A stretch of DNA of 34,034 nt from Lachnospiraceae bacterium NK4A179 (lineage in GTDB: Bacteria > Bacillota > Clostridia > Lachnospirales > Lachnospiraceae), in NCBI GenBank assembly GCA_000421045.1, contig ATWC01000034.1:1-34034 (forward strand). The letters are read 5' to 3'. The position numbers and the translations under genes are program-made. Below are positions 14,731 through 23,719 of this stretch, piece after piece; the stretch's first letter is position 1, and the number at the start of each line of letters is the position of its first letter. Below the pieces are notes generated by a model that saw only the letters and a program-made list of their open reading frames with translations, was not told the DNA's origin and did not search any database.

Positions 14731-14867
14731 TATGGTCCTCTCCTTCTTGCACTGTATTTGTGATCGTTGAATTGACAATATCCCATTGTCCGGTGACATA
14801 TCATAAACATCATACCATATTTTTGACTTTCAAAGTGGAAATCTGACTCTGAAAGCCGAAAGAACCG

Positions 14868-14896
14868 CACCCATAGGCCCAAATCTATGGTAAAAT
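14868..14896 (+). promoter_or_regulatory. Extended -10 promoter of the FecR-InlB-cyclase cluster with inverted repeat
   Basis: TGG-TAAAAT (14888-14896) is an extended -10 about 54 bases before the FecR-like gene. CCATAG and CTATGG form a 6-bp inverted repeat with an eight-base centre just upstream, the right arm touching the TGG. It could be an operator. Confidence 0.45.
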
Positions 14897-14949
14897 TAAC
14901 GTGTCTAACCTTATAACAAAATTCATAACGGACCACAGGGAATTATCCT

Positions 14950-15900
14950 ATGGAAGAAAAAAAGAGCAGGAAAAAAATTATCATTATCATCGCTGTGATC
15001 GCGGCAGCTGTGCTCGCCATATCCGGTTTTATTCTCATGAAGGTCCTTGGCCCCAAGTCATACAGGGTTCTTAAAGTTTATAAAGTCGAAGGAACATCCC
15101 TCATAAAACATGCCGACGGCAGCGAAGTGACGCCGTATGAAAATATGCTTCTTCAGAGCGGCGATACCATAAAGCTCGATGAAGGCACCTTCATCATAAA
15201 AGCCGATGAAGATAAATATATCTACCTGGAAAACGGTACGGAGATAATTCTCACAGCCGAAGGAACGAGTGCCGACTCAAGGACTATCGTGGAACTGAAG
15301 ACGGGTGCTGTCATAAACCGCGTAGACCGGCATCTTTCGGAGGCATCGGTGTATGAAGTGAATACACCGAATGCAACCATGTCGGTAAGAGGCACGGTTG
15401 TAAGGATGGAGTATATCGTGTCTGCAAACGGTATCGCGTATACTCACACGCAGGTATTTGAAGGGGTTGTGGACACAGCGCTTGTGTATCCGGATGGAAC
15501 CATAGTGGATAAAGGAGTGAATGTCGCTGAAGGAATGGGCGTGCTCATCTATCGTGATAATGATAATGATGTTACGGACTATGTATCGGATCCTCAGCCT
15601 ATAGATTATGCAAAATTACGTCTCCAGACTATTGATTATCTGAAACTGGTCATTGATGAAAGCAGAAGAAAGCTTTCTGTCTCGAAGGAAGATCTTGCAA
15701 AGCTGAGGGAAATGGCAGACAAAACGTTTACTGTCACATTCAAAAACGGAGATACAGTATTTGCAACTCAGAGCGTGAAAGCAGGGCAGAAGGTCAAAGA
15801 ACCCAAGCTAATGCCTACTGCTTCGGGTAAATGGAACTTTGATTTTGATAAAACGATCATAACTGAAGACACTGAAATACAATGGGAAGCAGAAAAGTAA
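14950..15900 (+). CDS. Membrane-anchored FecR-like protein
   Basis: In this 316-residue protein a basic N-terminus (E-E-K-K-S-R-K-K) precedes a TM at about residues 9-32. The outer part holds a FecR-like beta domain (about 45-185), with L-Q-S-G-D-T-I-K-L-D-E-G, V-E-L-K-T-G-A-V-I-N-R-V and T-P-N-A-T-M-S-V-R-G-T-V. A helix rich in K and E (about 225-260) leads to a C-terminal InlB-B-repeat-like module that begins F-T-V-T-F-K-N-G-D. FecR domains usually transmit or gate signals across the envelope. The next gene starts 14 bases on, and a CHASE2 cyclase follows, so a shared signalling role is plausible. Confidence 0.8.
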   Translation: MEEKKSRKKIIIIIAVIAAAVLAISGFILMKVLGPKSYRVLKVYKVEGTSLIKHADGSEVTPYENMLLQSGDTIKLDEGTFIIKADEDKYIYLENGTEIILTAEGTSADSRTIVELKTGAVINRVDRHLSEASVYEVNTPNATMSVRGTVVRMEYIVSANGIAYTHTQVFEGVVDTALVYPDGTIVDKGVNVAEGMGVLIYRDNDNDVTDYVSDPQPIDYAKLRLQTIDYLKLVIDESRRKLSVSKEDLAKLREMADKTFTVTFKNGDTVFATQSVKAGQKVKEPKLMPTASGKWNFDFDKTIITEDTEIQWEAEK

Positions 15901-15914
15901 CGGAGGAGACAGCC

Positions 15915-18900
15915 ATGAGCAGGAAATATTTCAGACGACTGATATCTGCACTTCTGGCAATTGTTCTTATTTTTGATATGAGTGCCTTAAACGCACCGAT
16001 AAGATCATATGCTGAGGAGGGTGCACCGAGCTGGCCTCAATTTATAGAGGATGGCGGTTCTTTCTCGATTAACTCCACTGATCTGACAGAGGATCCCTTT
16101 GCATTTCATGTAGTATATTTCCAATCGTTGAAGGGGTGCAATGCACTGTTGGGCAGCGATCCGAATACATATATGCCGTTCCCGGAACATATGAGTGATT
16201 ATCCGGGAGTGCTTGGTTATCAGCAAAAGATTAATGAGAGAACATTTGACTCGCTCGATGCCACCGATCCTGGGATATATGGCTGGAAGTACGCCGGTTA
16301 CGTGCACCTGGGCACACAGAGCTTTCTTATCGTATACGTGGCTCAGTACAAAAGTGTCGTATGTTATGACATTGATGGTAATGAAGACCACTTAGTATTT
16401 GATGAGGTCAAATATTATTACGATGAAAATGGTGATGCAAAGGATACGGATTATACCGTAAAATCCGCGGAGGCACTTGGGGTAAGCAGAGAAGGCTATG
16501 CGTTTAATGGCTGGTTAAATGATTCAGATGTATCCGTTCCGGTCGGCGAGATAATTAATGTGGAAGGGATCAATCCGGCATTCAGGGCCGACTGGTACGA
16601 AGAATCGAAGGTAAGCTATGCACCCGGTGAAGGAAAAGGTACAGCATTCTATGACTATGTGGATCCGGAGACCCCTTACAAGCTGCGTGAGGATGCAGAT
16701 TTTACAAGGGAAGGTTATTTCCTTTCAGGCTGGAAGGATTCGGAAGGCACTGTATATGAACTTGGTACGCCATACTATTCCGACCTTGGCAATCTGGAAC
16801 TTACGGCCGTATGGACCGAGAAGACTAAGATAACTTACTCACCCGGTGAAGGTAAGGGTGATGTGATCACTGACTATCTGGATTCGGATCAGAAATACAA
16901 CCTGCGATCCGATGCGGATTTCACAAGGGAAGGCTATATTCTTTCAGGCTGGAAGGATTCCAAAGGAAACAAATACGATCTTGGTGCAGCTTATGATCAC
17001 AGTCTTGGCAACCTGGCACTTACGGCTGTATGGACCGAAAAGATAAAGATAAGTTACTTACCGGGCGAAGGAAAAGGCACTTCGGTAACCGACACAGTGG
17101 CCCCTGATGAGACCTACAGTCTGCGCGACAAAGCCGATTTTACAAGAGATGGCTACAAGCTCTCCGGCTGGAAGGATAAGGCAGGAACAGAGTATGCACT
17201 TGGCGCATCCTATGATCTGAAAAAGGGAAGCGTTGAACTTACTGCCATGTGGGAAGCTGTTACCAAAACGGGAAAGGCAAAGATAAAATATGCACCCGGT
17301 GAGGGAAGCGGCACAGCTATTACCGATGATGTGAATTTTAAATATGTGAGCGAATCAAAGGCTGAGGATTATAACTTAAGAAAGACTGCTGATTTTACAA
17401 GGAAAGGTTATAAGCTTATCGGCTGGAAGGCTGCGGACGGCACGGAATATGCACTTGGCGCATCATATGATCTTACCAAAGGTGATCTGTCACTTACGGC
17501 TGTATGGGAAGAAGTTAAAGAAGAAAAAACAGAACAAAAAACAGAACAAAAAAAAGGAACGCTCACCATTTCCGTTAATAGGCCCGTGTATTTTGGCGCG
17601 AAAATAAAAGTAGAAACGAAGACTAATTCAAACGGTAAGGTAACGCTTGAATATAAAAAGCAGGATGAAGCCGACAGTGCATATTCAACCAAGGTTCCTA
17701 AACTGGTTGGCAAATACACTGTAAGGGCAAAGCTTGCAGGAACGAAAAAATATACCGGCGCATCTGCAACGGAAGATTTTGAGATAGTTTATCTGGATAT
17801 TCCTGAAGAACCGTACAAATATACGGAGATAAAGGACGCAGCAGGAACCATCACGGATCTGAAGATCACTGCACCTGAGGGTTACAAGATAGCAACTTCT
17901 GCATCCGGGACTTTTACTACGGAATTATCATATCTTACAGCAAAGGCCGCGGGCACCATCTTTTATAGAAGAGACTCAGATGGTGCCATAACATCAGGTA
18001 TTGTGCCGCAACCGTATACGGTTATGGATGATGCAAAAATATCTATTAAGGATAAGATCTATTACGGCACAAAATACAGCGTGGAATACACTGCTCATAC
18101 TAAGGCTAAGCTTAGTTTAAGCTACAGGGATACAGAGGGCAGTCTTGAATATACTGATGTGCAGCCTACGAAGCCGGGACACTACATGGTAAGGCTTACC
18201 GGTGAGGCGGATGGCTTCTATAAAGCAGTGGAAGTGTTAAAACCCTTTGATATATCCTACTTAGAGGAACCGGAAAACGAGGCTTCGCTTTTAGGTACAT
18301 CCATCAATCAAGGTTGGTATGTTTCTGATGTATATGTGAAGGCTCCGAAAGGCTTTAAGATATCCACTTCACTTAAAGGAACATATGAGAAAGAGATTCT
18401 TTATAACGAAAGCATAAAGAAGCTTTATTACAGACGTGACTCTGACGGAGCAACTACCGATGGCATTGTATTTAATGCCAATGCGAAGATAGATAAAGTG
18501 ATACCTTCGATAAAATGCAAGGATAGCGTTACGCCTGTAAACGGTGGACAGGTCTTCAGCGATGGATTTTCTTTTACGATCTATGATGAAAACCTAAAAG
18601 AAGTGGAACTAAATGGCAAACCGCAGACAGTAAAGGATGGCAGCTGCACCATAACGCTGCCGGCAGATAAGAGGCCAAGCGGCGTAAACGTCATCGCTTC
18701 TGATGCTGCAGGAAACAAATATGATCTGAAGTTTACCATGTATCCTGCATGGAGGAAGAATAATACCATACCCATAGGTGTTGATGTATATCTGGAAGAA
18801 GGTGTCGAATACAAGCTTGAAAAAAGAAATGATTGGATACTGAAGGACGATGACTCCGTTTACAGCTCCGGAACATTCTATGTAAAGGAAACGAATGATT

Positions 18901-18926
18901 ACAATTTCAATGTGAAGACTAAGTAG
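15915..18926 (+). CDS. Large secreted protein with InlB B-type (Listeria-Bacteroides) repeats
   Basis: This is a 1003-residue exported protein. The start at 15915 (MSRKYFRR) follows GGAGGAG. A signal peptide covers about residues 1-35, ending before A-E-E-G-A. A unique N-terminal domain (to about 195) ends in one degenerate InlB-type unit. Four clear units of about 73 residues follow (starts near 16608, 16827, 17046 and 17280), each with Y-x-P-G-E-G-x-G, D-F-T-R-x-G-Y-x-L and G-W-K. After a short E-K-T-E-Q-K linker come two related beta-domain pairs containing Y-Y-R-R-D-S-D-G-A or F-Y-R-R-D-S-D-G-A and a final Ig-like domain. There is no LPXTG or other anchor, so it is released or held by binding. 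It is transcribed between the FecR-like protein and the cyclase. Confidence 0.82.
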   Translation: MSRKYFRRLISALLAIVLIFDMSALNAPIRSYAEEGAPSWPQFIEDGGSFSINSTDLTEDPFAFHVVYFQSLKGCNALLGSDPNTYMPFPEHMSDYPGVLGYQQKINERTFDSLDATDPGIYGWKYAGYVHLGTQSFLIVYVAQYKSVVCYDIDGNEDHLVFDEVKYYYDENGDAKDTDYTVKSAEALGVSREGYAFNGWLNDSDVSVPVGEIINVEGINPAFRADWYEESKVSYAPGEGKGTAFYDYVDPETPYKLREDADFTREGYFLSGWKDSEGTVYELGTPYYSDLGNLELTAVWTEKTKITYSPGEGKGDVITDYLDSDQKYNLRSDADFTREGYILSGWKDSKGNKYDLGAAYDHSLGNLALTAVWTEKIKISYLPGEGKGTSVTDTVAPDETYSLRDKADFTRDGYKLSGWKDKAGTEYALGASYDLKKGSVELTAMWEAVTKTGKAKIKYAPGEGSGTAITDDVNFKYVSESKAEDYNLRKTADFTRKGYKLIGWKAADGTEYALGASYDLTKGDLSLTAVWEEVKEEKTEQKTEQKKGTLTISVNRPVYFGAKIKVETKTNSNGKVTLEYKKQDEADSAYSTKVPKLVGKYTVRAKLAGTKKYTGASATEDFEIVYLDIPEEPYKYTEIKDAAGTITDLKITAPEGYKIATSASGTFTTELSYLTAKAAGTIFYRRDSDGAITSGIVPQPYTVMDDAKISIKDKIYYGTKYSVEYTAHTKAKLSLSYRDTEGSLEYTDVQPTKPGHYMVRLTGEADGFYKAVEVLKPFDISYLEEPENEASLLGTSINQGWYVSDVYVKAPKGFKISTSLKGTYEKEILYNESIKKLYYRRDSDGATTDGIVFNANAKIDKVIPSIKCKDSVTPVNGGQVFSDGFSFTIYDENLKEVELNGKPQTVKDGSCTITLPADKRPSGVNVIASDAAGNKYDLKFTMYPAWRKNNTIPIGVDVYLEEGVEYKLEKRNDWILKDDDSVYSSGTFYVKETNDYNFNVKTK
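16608..17515 (+). repeat. Four tandem InlB-type repeat units
   Basis: The coding repeats start near 16608, 16827, 17046 and 17280. The first two intervals are exactly 219 bases (73 codons). The fourth unit is preceded by five extra codons and carries a short insertion. The units are diverged in DNA but aligned in protein, so the array is not recent. Confidence 0.8.
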
Positions 18927-18942
18927 CATGGAATAAATTGGT

Positions 18943-20832
18943 ATGGAAGATACAAAACAGAAAAAAGAATATAAACACATGATCATAGCGGTGGCTGCAG
19001 CATTGTTTGCTGCGGCCGCAGTGTTTATCCTGACCGTAAGCAATGCCTTTTCGGCGCTTGATTATATGGTGACCGACAGGCTCTATCAGGTGCCAAGAGG
19101 TGTTTCGGGGCAGATAAAGATCATCGGGATCGATGAAAAAACTCTAGAAGAATACGGTCCCATCAACACCTGGTCGAGGAGCAGATATGCAGAGCTCATT
19201 AAAATCCTGACAGAAAATAAGGAAAATGAGCCTTCAGTGATAGGTCTGGATATACAATTTTCCGGTCATATGGATGAAGGCGGCGATTCCGCTCTGTCTG
19301 TAGCTACAGAAAATTATGGCAGGATCGTAACTGTCGGACAGTTCGTATACGAAGATATGATGCAAAGGGATGAAAATGGAAACGGTTTTCATTCCGTGAA
19401 GGAATTTTATCTTCCTTATGAAGAACTTAATGCAGTTGCGGAAATTAGTTTTTCAAATGTCTCAAAGGATTCGGACGGAACCGTGCGCCGCATCACCATG
19501 GAGAAGGAATACAAAGGTACGAAATACAACAGCTTCCCTTATGCGGTGTATAAAAAATATTGCGAGCAATTAGGAACAGAGCCCGCTCCTCACAGGGCAG
19601 ACAGATTCGGCATGTCACTTATCGATTATTCAGGCAGACCGGGCGATTATGAACATGTGTCCATGTATGATGTGATGGAGGGGAAGATAGATCCCAGAGC
19701 CTTTGCCGGATGCATAGTTCTGGTGGGCGCATATGCACCGGGAATGATGGATAATTTCAACGTTCCCACAGGCGGCTCCAGCCAGATGTACGGGGTGGAA
19801 GTACATGCCAATATTCTGCAGGCTTTCATGCAGAACCGTTTCTCGATAAACGGAGATCCGAATATTATTGGTGCGATCTACGCATTGGCAGCGGCGGTGT
19901 GCACGTTTGTTTTCAGCAGAAAGAAGATACTCCTTTCATCGCTTGCACTGGCAGCCGGAGTGGCAGCGGGCATCGTATCGGGCGTGGTACTTCATAATAA
20001 CGGTATCATGGTAAGTGTCATTTATCTTCCGATAGTACTGATCGTTTCGTATGTAGCATATCTTGCCGAGAGCTACATAACCGAATACAGGAACAAAGCG
20101 CGCATCCTCAAGGCCTTCAGCAAATATGTTGCGCCGCAGATAATCAATGAGCTTTCAAGTAAAGGTAATTTCAAGGTGAGCCTTGGTGGAGAGAGTAAAG
20201 ATATTTCAGTGCTCTTCGTGGATATAAGGGGCTTTACCACCATGTCCGAGTCTCTGCAGCCCGAGGAAGTGGTAGCTATACTGAACCAGTACCTTGCGCT
20301 CACGACCAAAGCTGTGTTTGACAATATGGGCACGCTGGACAAATTTGTGGGTGACTGTACCATGGCTGTTTTCAACTCACCATTCGACCTTGATGATTAT
20401 GAATTTAAGAGCGTGTGTGCTGCCTTTGACATAGCATCCGGCAGTGAACGTCTGAATGAAAAGATGGAAAAGCAGTTTGGTCGCAAGATAGGCTTTGGCG
20501 TAGGTGTAAACTGCGGTCAGGCCGTCACCGGAAATATTGGCTGCGATTTCAGAATGGACTATACGGCAATAGGCGACACCGTAAACACCGCTGCCCGTCT
20601 GGAAGCCAATGCAAAAGCAGGCAAGGTGTATATCAGCGATGTGCTCTACGCCAGGATCAAAGAAAGAGTGGATGTTGAGGAAGTGGGCATCATCCCGTTA
20701 AAGGGCAAGAGTAACGGTGTCTTCGTTTATTCCGTTACAGCCGTGCATAAAGATATACCCGCACCTTCTCCCGAAGAGATGGCGCGCCGCAGGAAAATAT
20801 ATTGCATAGCCGGAAATATGCCGGAGGAATGA
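18943..20832 (+). CDS. CHASE2-domain class III adenylate (nucleotide) cyclase
   Basis: This 629-residue protein has TM1 at about 13-33 and an extracellular CHASE2 domain at about 40-300, with the typical D-E-K-T-L-E-E-Y-G and G-A-Y-A-P-G-M-M-D. Three TM helices follow (about 308-375), then a linker and a class III cyclase domain (about 415-600). Metal ligands D427 (F-V-D-I-R-G-F) and D471 (K-F-V-G-D), the purine-contact K467, and N548 and R552 (V-N-T-A-A-R-L-E) are all present, so it should be active. Specificity for ATP is likely but not proven by sequence. The gene starts 16 bases after the InlB-repeat gene. FecR plus CHASE2 cyclase suggests an envelope-sensing cAMP module. Confidence 0.9.
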   Translation: MEDTKQKKEYKHMIIAVAAALFAAAAVFILTVSNAFSALDYMVTDRLYQVPRGVSGQIKIIGIDEKTLEEYGPINTWSRSRYAELIKILTENKENEPSVIGLDIQFSGHMDEGGDSALSVATENYGRIVTVGQFVYEDMMQRDENGNGFHSVKEFYLPYEELNAVAEISFSNVSKDSDGTVRRITMEKEYKGTKYNSFPYAVYKKYCEQLGTEPAPHRADRFGMSLIDYSGRPGDYEHVSMYDVMEGKIDPRAFAGCIVLVGAYAPGMMDNFNVPTGGSSQMYGVEVHANILQAFMQNRFSINGDPNIIGAIYALAAAVCTFVFSRKKILLSSLALAAGVAAGIVSGVVLHNNGIMVSVIYLPIVLIVSYVAYLAESYITEYRNKARILKAFSKYVAPQIINELSSKGNFKVSLGGESKDISVLFVDIRGFTTMSESLQPEEVVAILNQYLALTTKAVFDNMGTLDKFVGDCTMAVFNSPFDLDDYEFKSVCAAFDIASGSERLNEKMEKQFGRKIGFGVGVNCGQAVTGNIGCDFRMDYTAIGDTVNTAARLEANAKAGKVYISDVLYARIKERVDVEEVGIIPLKGKSNGVFVYSVTAVHKDIPAPSPEEMARRRKIYCIAGNMPEE

Positions 20833-20895
20833 TTCACCAGGCACTTCAAATCCGGATAAAAATATAGTAAAATAATTCTATATATATGTTCATGG

Positions 20896-21000
20896 ATGGA
20901 ACGATCGATCCTCATCGAAGAGGAGAGCATCACGGATGATGCGGCACAGTTCTTTATCGGCGCTTCTGCCGTTAATTCCGTGTATTATGATTTTTTATGA
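20896..21000 (+). CDS. Small ORF of unknown function after the cyclase gene
   Basis: This 34-codon frame begins MERSILIEEES and ends in V-Y-Y-D-F-L. It has protein-like composition but no ribosome binding site, and lies in the 210-base gap between the cyclase and the coiled-coil pair. It may be the tail of a lost gene. TAAAAT at 20869-20874 could be a -10 for the downstream operon. Confidence 0.22.
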   Translation: MERSILIEEESITDDAAQFFIGASAVNSVYYDFL

Positions 21001-21042
21001 TGTGTATATCTCTTTTTGATCATCCTGTGAAAGGAGGCAATC

Positions 21043-22029
21043 ATGGCTATTTCCGTACAGGCAGGGCTTCCTGCAACAAACTTTGGAAACACAATTGATA
21101 ACGAAGCGCGGAAGACTGTTTATGCCGGCAGCTTAAAGGCCTTTGTCTCAAATAATGTCGATGACCGTATCGCAGCACGTACAGCCAGCGCAAAAAAAGA
21201 TGCAATGAGGCTTATCAGTGATGCATGGAAGCGCAACGAAGCCATTCATAAAGATATTGATGATCTGAATCTGCAGAAAAGAAGCAACGCAGAAGAAAAG
21301 ACCCTTCTTGAATCGCAGTATTCAGTTGCACTTAATGAACGCGCGGCTGTTAAGGAAAAGTATAATGTAGATCCTGAATCTGAAGAACAGAAGGATCTGG
21401 ATCTATTGGTTAAGATACAGGACTGGAGTAATCATGTCCCGGGAAGCGTACCTCCTTCCATGGATGACTGTAAGCGTTTCAATGAGATAAAGGATAAACC
21501 GCTTACCGCTTACCAGTCGGAATATCTGCTTGCAAATGATAAAGTCGGTAAAACCGCTTATGGGATAGAGATAGCCAAGATCACGGGACAGCAGATCACT
21601 CAGGCACTGACTAATGCACAGAGTACGATAGACAAAGACAGCAGCATGGTGAAAGCTCAGGCAAGCGCCGAAGAAATAATGGAAAGCCTGGCTGAGACAG
21701 TAAAGACCATGCTCATCCAGGATGGAGTGGACAAGACCAGGAAGGAACAGGAAGAAGCAGAGGAACGCGCAGAAGAAAAAGCAAAGAAACAGGAAGAACT
21801 TGAAGAGCGCATAGATGCTGCAAAGGCTGATGAAAACAGGAAGCAGGATGAAGAGCGTGAGATAATAGACGGCGAATCCGATATTGTTGTCACAAAGGTA
21901 TATAACACAGAAAATACAAAGGTGGATTCTGATATCGCGCAGGCACAGAAAAATATCAAGGATATAGTTGAAAAGCAAATGCTCCTTAATGATGATCTGA
22001 AAGGTATAGAGTTTGACTTAAAGCTTTGA
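21043..22029 (+). CDS. Coiled-coil protein of unknown function
   Basis: I do not recognise a family for this 328-residue, strongly charged, mostly helical protein. It has no signal peptide or TM. A helical stretch covers about residues 40-110. A P-rich segment (N-H-V-P-G-S-V-P-P-S-M-D-D) interrupts it near 130. A long E/K/A-rich coiled coil runs about 220-280, and a further helix ends the protein. The start ATG follows AAAGGAGG. The next gene starts 16 bases later, and a bidirectional terminator closes the unit, so the two proteins probably act together. Helical proteins of this size in motile Lachnospiraceae can be cytoskeletal or flagellar accessories, but that is a guess. Confidence 0.75.
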   Translation: MAISVQAGLPATNFGNTIDNEARKTVYAGSLKAFVSNNVDDRIAARTASAKKDAMRLISDAWKRNEAIHKDIDDLNLQKRSNAEEKTLLESQYSVALNERAAVKEKYNVDPESEEQKDLDLLVKIQDWSNHVPGSVPPSMDDCKRFNEIKDKPLTAYQSEYLLANDKVGKTAYGIEIAKITGQQITQALTNAQSTIDKDSSMVKAQASAEEIMESLAETVKTMLIQDGVDKTRKEQEEAEERAEEKAKKQEELEERIDAAKADENRKQDEEREIIDGESDIVVTKVYNTENTKVDSDIAQAQKNIKDIVEKQMLLNDDLKGIEFDLKL

Positions 22030-22045
22030 TGGCCGGAGGTTTAAA

Positions 22046-22618
22046 ATGCTGGTAAATCCCGATATCAAATATTCATATTTTGACAGCAAATCTGTCGAAA
22101 AGCTTAAGAATGACCCTGCGCTTAAGTCAGAGGTAAGTGCGCTTATGCACAACAAACCGTTAAAGGATGAAAACGGTGTGGTGCTTGAGATCTCTGAAGA
22201 AGCAAAGGCCATGGAAGAGAAGCTGCGCGCACAGCGTGATAAATATGCAGAGTATGTTGCCGGTATCCAGAATTTAAACGTGGCCGAGCAGCAGGGCGAT
22301 GCAATGGCAGAATATGCCAAGGATATGGGTAAGATCATGATGGTATTCCGTCGTCTGGCAAATGGCGATATCGTTCCTTCGAGCGATGAACGGAAACTGA
22401 TGGAATATGATGATAAAATGTATCAGGTGGCCAAAAGCATGCAGGCTGAGGCTTTGCGTGAAAAGAAAGAGCACGAAAAATACGACAGCCTTTGGGAGGA
22501 TGAGGAGCCAAAGGAATACGATGAGGTTGATCTGGGCGGTGAGATACGTGAATTTATAGGCGCCCAGGAAGAAGCATATGACCTGAATGAAACGGGTTCA
22601 TCAGAAACAGATATTTAA
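22046..22618 (+). CDS. Helical acidic protein of unknown function, partner of the upstream coiled-coil protein
   Basis: This 190-residue protein has no recognised family. It starts MLVNPDIKYSYFDSKSVEKL, has a helical middle (E-E-A-K-A-M-E-E-K-L-R-A-Q-R-D-K-Y) and an acidic tail (W-E-D-E-E-P-K-E-Y-D-E-V-D). It is probably cytoplasmic. The ATG follows GGAGG, and the gene starts 16 bases after the upstream coiled-coil gene. The tail lies just before a strong terminator. Confidence 0.75.
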   Translation: MLVNPDIKYSYFDSKSVEKLKNDPALKSEVSALMHNKPLKDENGVVLEISEEAKAMEEKLRAQRDKYAEYVAGIQNLNVAEQQGDAMAEYAKDMGKIMMVFRRLANGDIVPSSDERKLMEYDDKMYQVAKSMQAEALREKKEHEKYDSLWEDEEPKEYDEVDLGGEIREFIGAQEEAYDLNETGSSETDI

Positions 22619-22646
22619 AAGGGACCCGTAGGCCCCTTTTATTTTA
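22617..22646. terminator. Bidirectional terminator between the coiled-coil pair and the neuB-type gene
   Basis: AAAAGGG (22617-22623) and CCCTTTT (22634-22640) form a stem with a ten-base loop, flanked by A-rich and T-rich runs on the two sides. It serves both convergent operons. Confidence 0.75.
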
Positions 22647-22660
22647 CGTTAGCATTCAAG

Positions 22661-23704
22661 TTACACCATATCCCATGTTAGAATAGTGTCTTCTTCGAGA
22701 TCTTTAACAATCTTTCTCCCTATAACTATGTCTGTATAAACTGGCGAAATGCCTGTTCCCGGTCTTTTAGGCATAAGATCTTCTTTATTTATAATCTCTC
22801 CAGCCTTCATATCTCTTGTAAGAACTAAGGACCTTCTTGCCTCACGTCTTGGGATCCTCTCGCAATCCAGCACAGTTTTCTCACCATTACCTAAAACAGT
22901 ATCTATCCATTTGAAGTTTGCTATAGCTTTCTTAAAATCCTCAGGATCACCTGCGTGATAATGGTCATTTCCCGGCAAAGTTTTATCCAGAGTAAAATGC
23001 TTCTCTATAACTTCAGCCCCTAACATATATGCAGTAGCCAAAGTCATCATTGTTTTATCAGGAGCAACGTGATCACTAAACCCAACTTTAATATCAGGAA
23101 AGTCCTTTTTAAGAGTTTCAATAATTTTAAGATTTGCATTCCTTGGATCAGTCGGATATGAAAGAACACAGTGAAGTATCGTAATGTCTTTACAACCGGA
23201 CTCTTTTAATTCGCGTACTGCCTCATCTACTTCGGATAGATATGCAGCACCTACAGAAATGATAACAGGCTTACCTTTAGACCCTATATGGCTAATAAAT
23301 GGTAAATTAGAAAGGTCTGATGAACTGATCTTATAAAAATCCACCATATTTTTAAGATAATCAGCTGATGCATAATCAAATGGAGTAGACGTATAATCCA
23401 TTCCTTTAGAATGTGTATAATCGCTCAGTTCCTGGTACTCAACCTCTCCAAAACTATCATGTTTCAGAAATAACTCATACTGGGTTTTTGTAGGTTCTTT
23501 TGTTGTATCCCAATATGCCGGTGAATTCTTTGAAACAATAGTTCCTGCTTTATAAGACTGAAATTTTGCGCAATCTATCCCGGCCTCTGCTGCAGCATCA
23601 ATATACATCTTCGCTGCTTCCATTGGGGTAATTTTCAAAACTCTGGCTGTATCATAAAAATTCACACCCATCTCAGCAATCAAATATGGTTTTGTCGTTC
23701 TCAT
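22661..23704 (-). CDS. NeuB-family nonulosonic (sialic-type) acid synthase
   Basis: This 347-residue protein has an N-terminal NeuB TIM barrel (about 5-270) with Y-L-I-A-E-M-G-V-N, A-K-F-Q-S-Y-K and T-S-T-P-F-D. V-I-I-S-V-G-A, G-F-S-D-H and E-K-H-F-T-L-D-K follow. The C-terminal SAF domain has the R-R-E-A-R-R-S-L and K-R-P-G-T-G-I-S-P signatures. It condenses phosphoenolpyruvate with a hexosamine derivative to give a nine-carbon sugar acid. Whether the product is neuraminic, legionaminic or pseudaminic acid cannot be told here. The start has GGAGGT upstream, 15 bases after the cytidylyltransferase fusion gene. Base composition is lower in GC than neighbouring operons. Confidence 0.92.
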   Translation of the reverse strand: MRTTKPYLIAEMGVNFYDTARVLKITPMEAAKMYIDAAAEAGIDCAKFQSYKAGTIVSKNSPAYWDTTKEPTKTQYELFLKHDSFGEVEYQELSDYTHSKGMDYTSTPFDYASADYLKNMVDFYKISSSDLSNLPFISHIGSKGKPVIISVGAAYLSEVDEAVRELKESGCKDITILHCVLSYPTDPRNANLKIIETLKKDFPDIKVGFSDHVAPDKTMMTLATAYMLGAEVIEKHFTLDKTLPGNDHYHAGDPEDFKKAIANFKWIDTVLGNGEKTVLDCERIPRREARRSLVLTRDMKAGEIINKEDLMPKRPGTGISPVYTDIVIGRKIVKDLEEDTILTWDMV

Positions 23705-23719
23705 TATTTTGACCTCCGG

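Noticed and set aside
16005-16391. 128-codon minus-strand frame within the InlB-repeat gene
   Set aside because: It is a shadow of a long, well-supported gene with a signal peptide and ribosome binding site on the plus strand.
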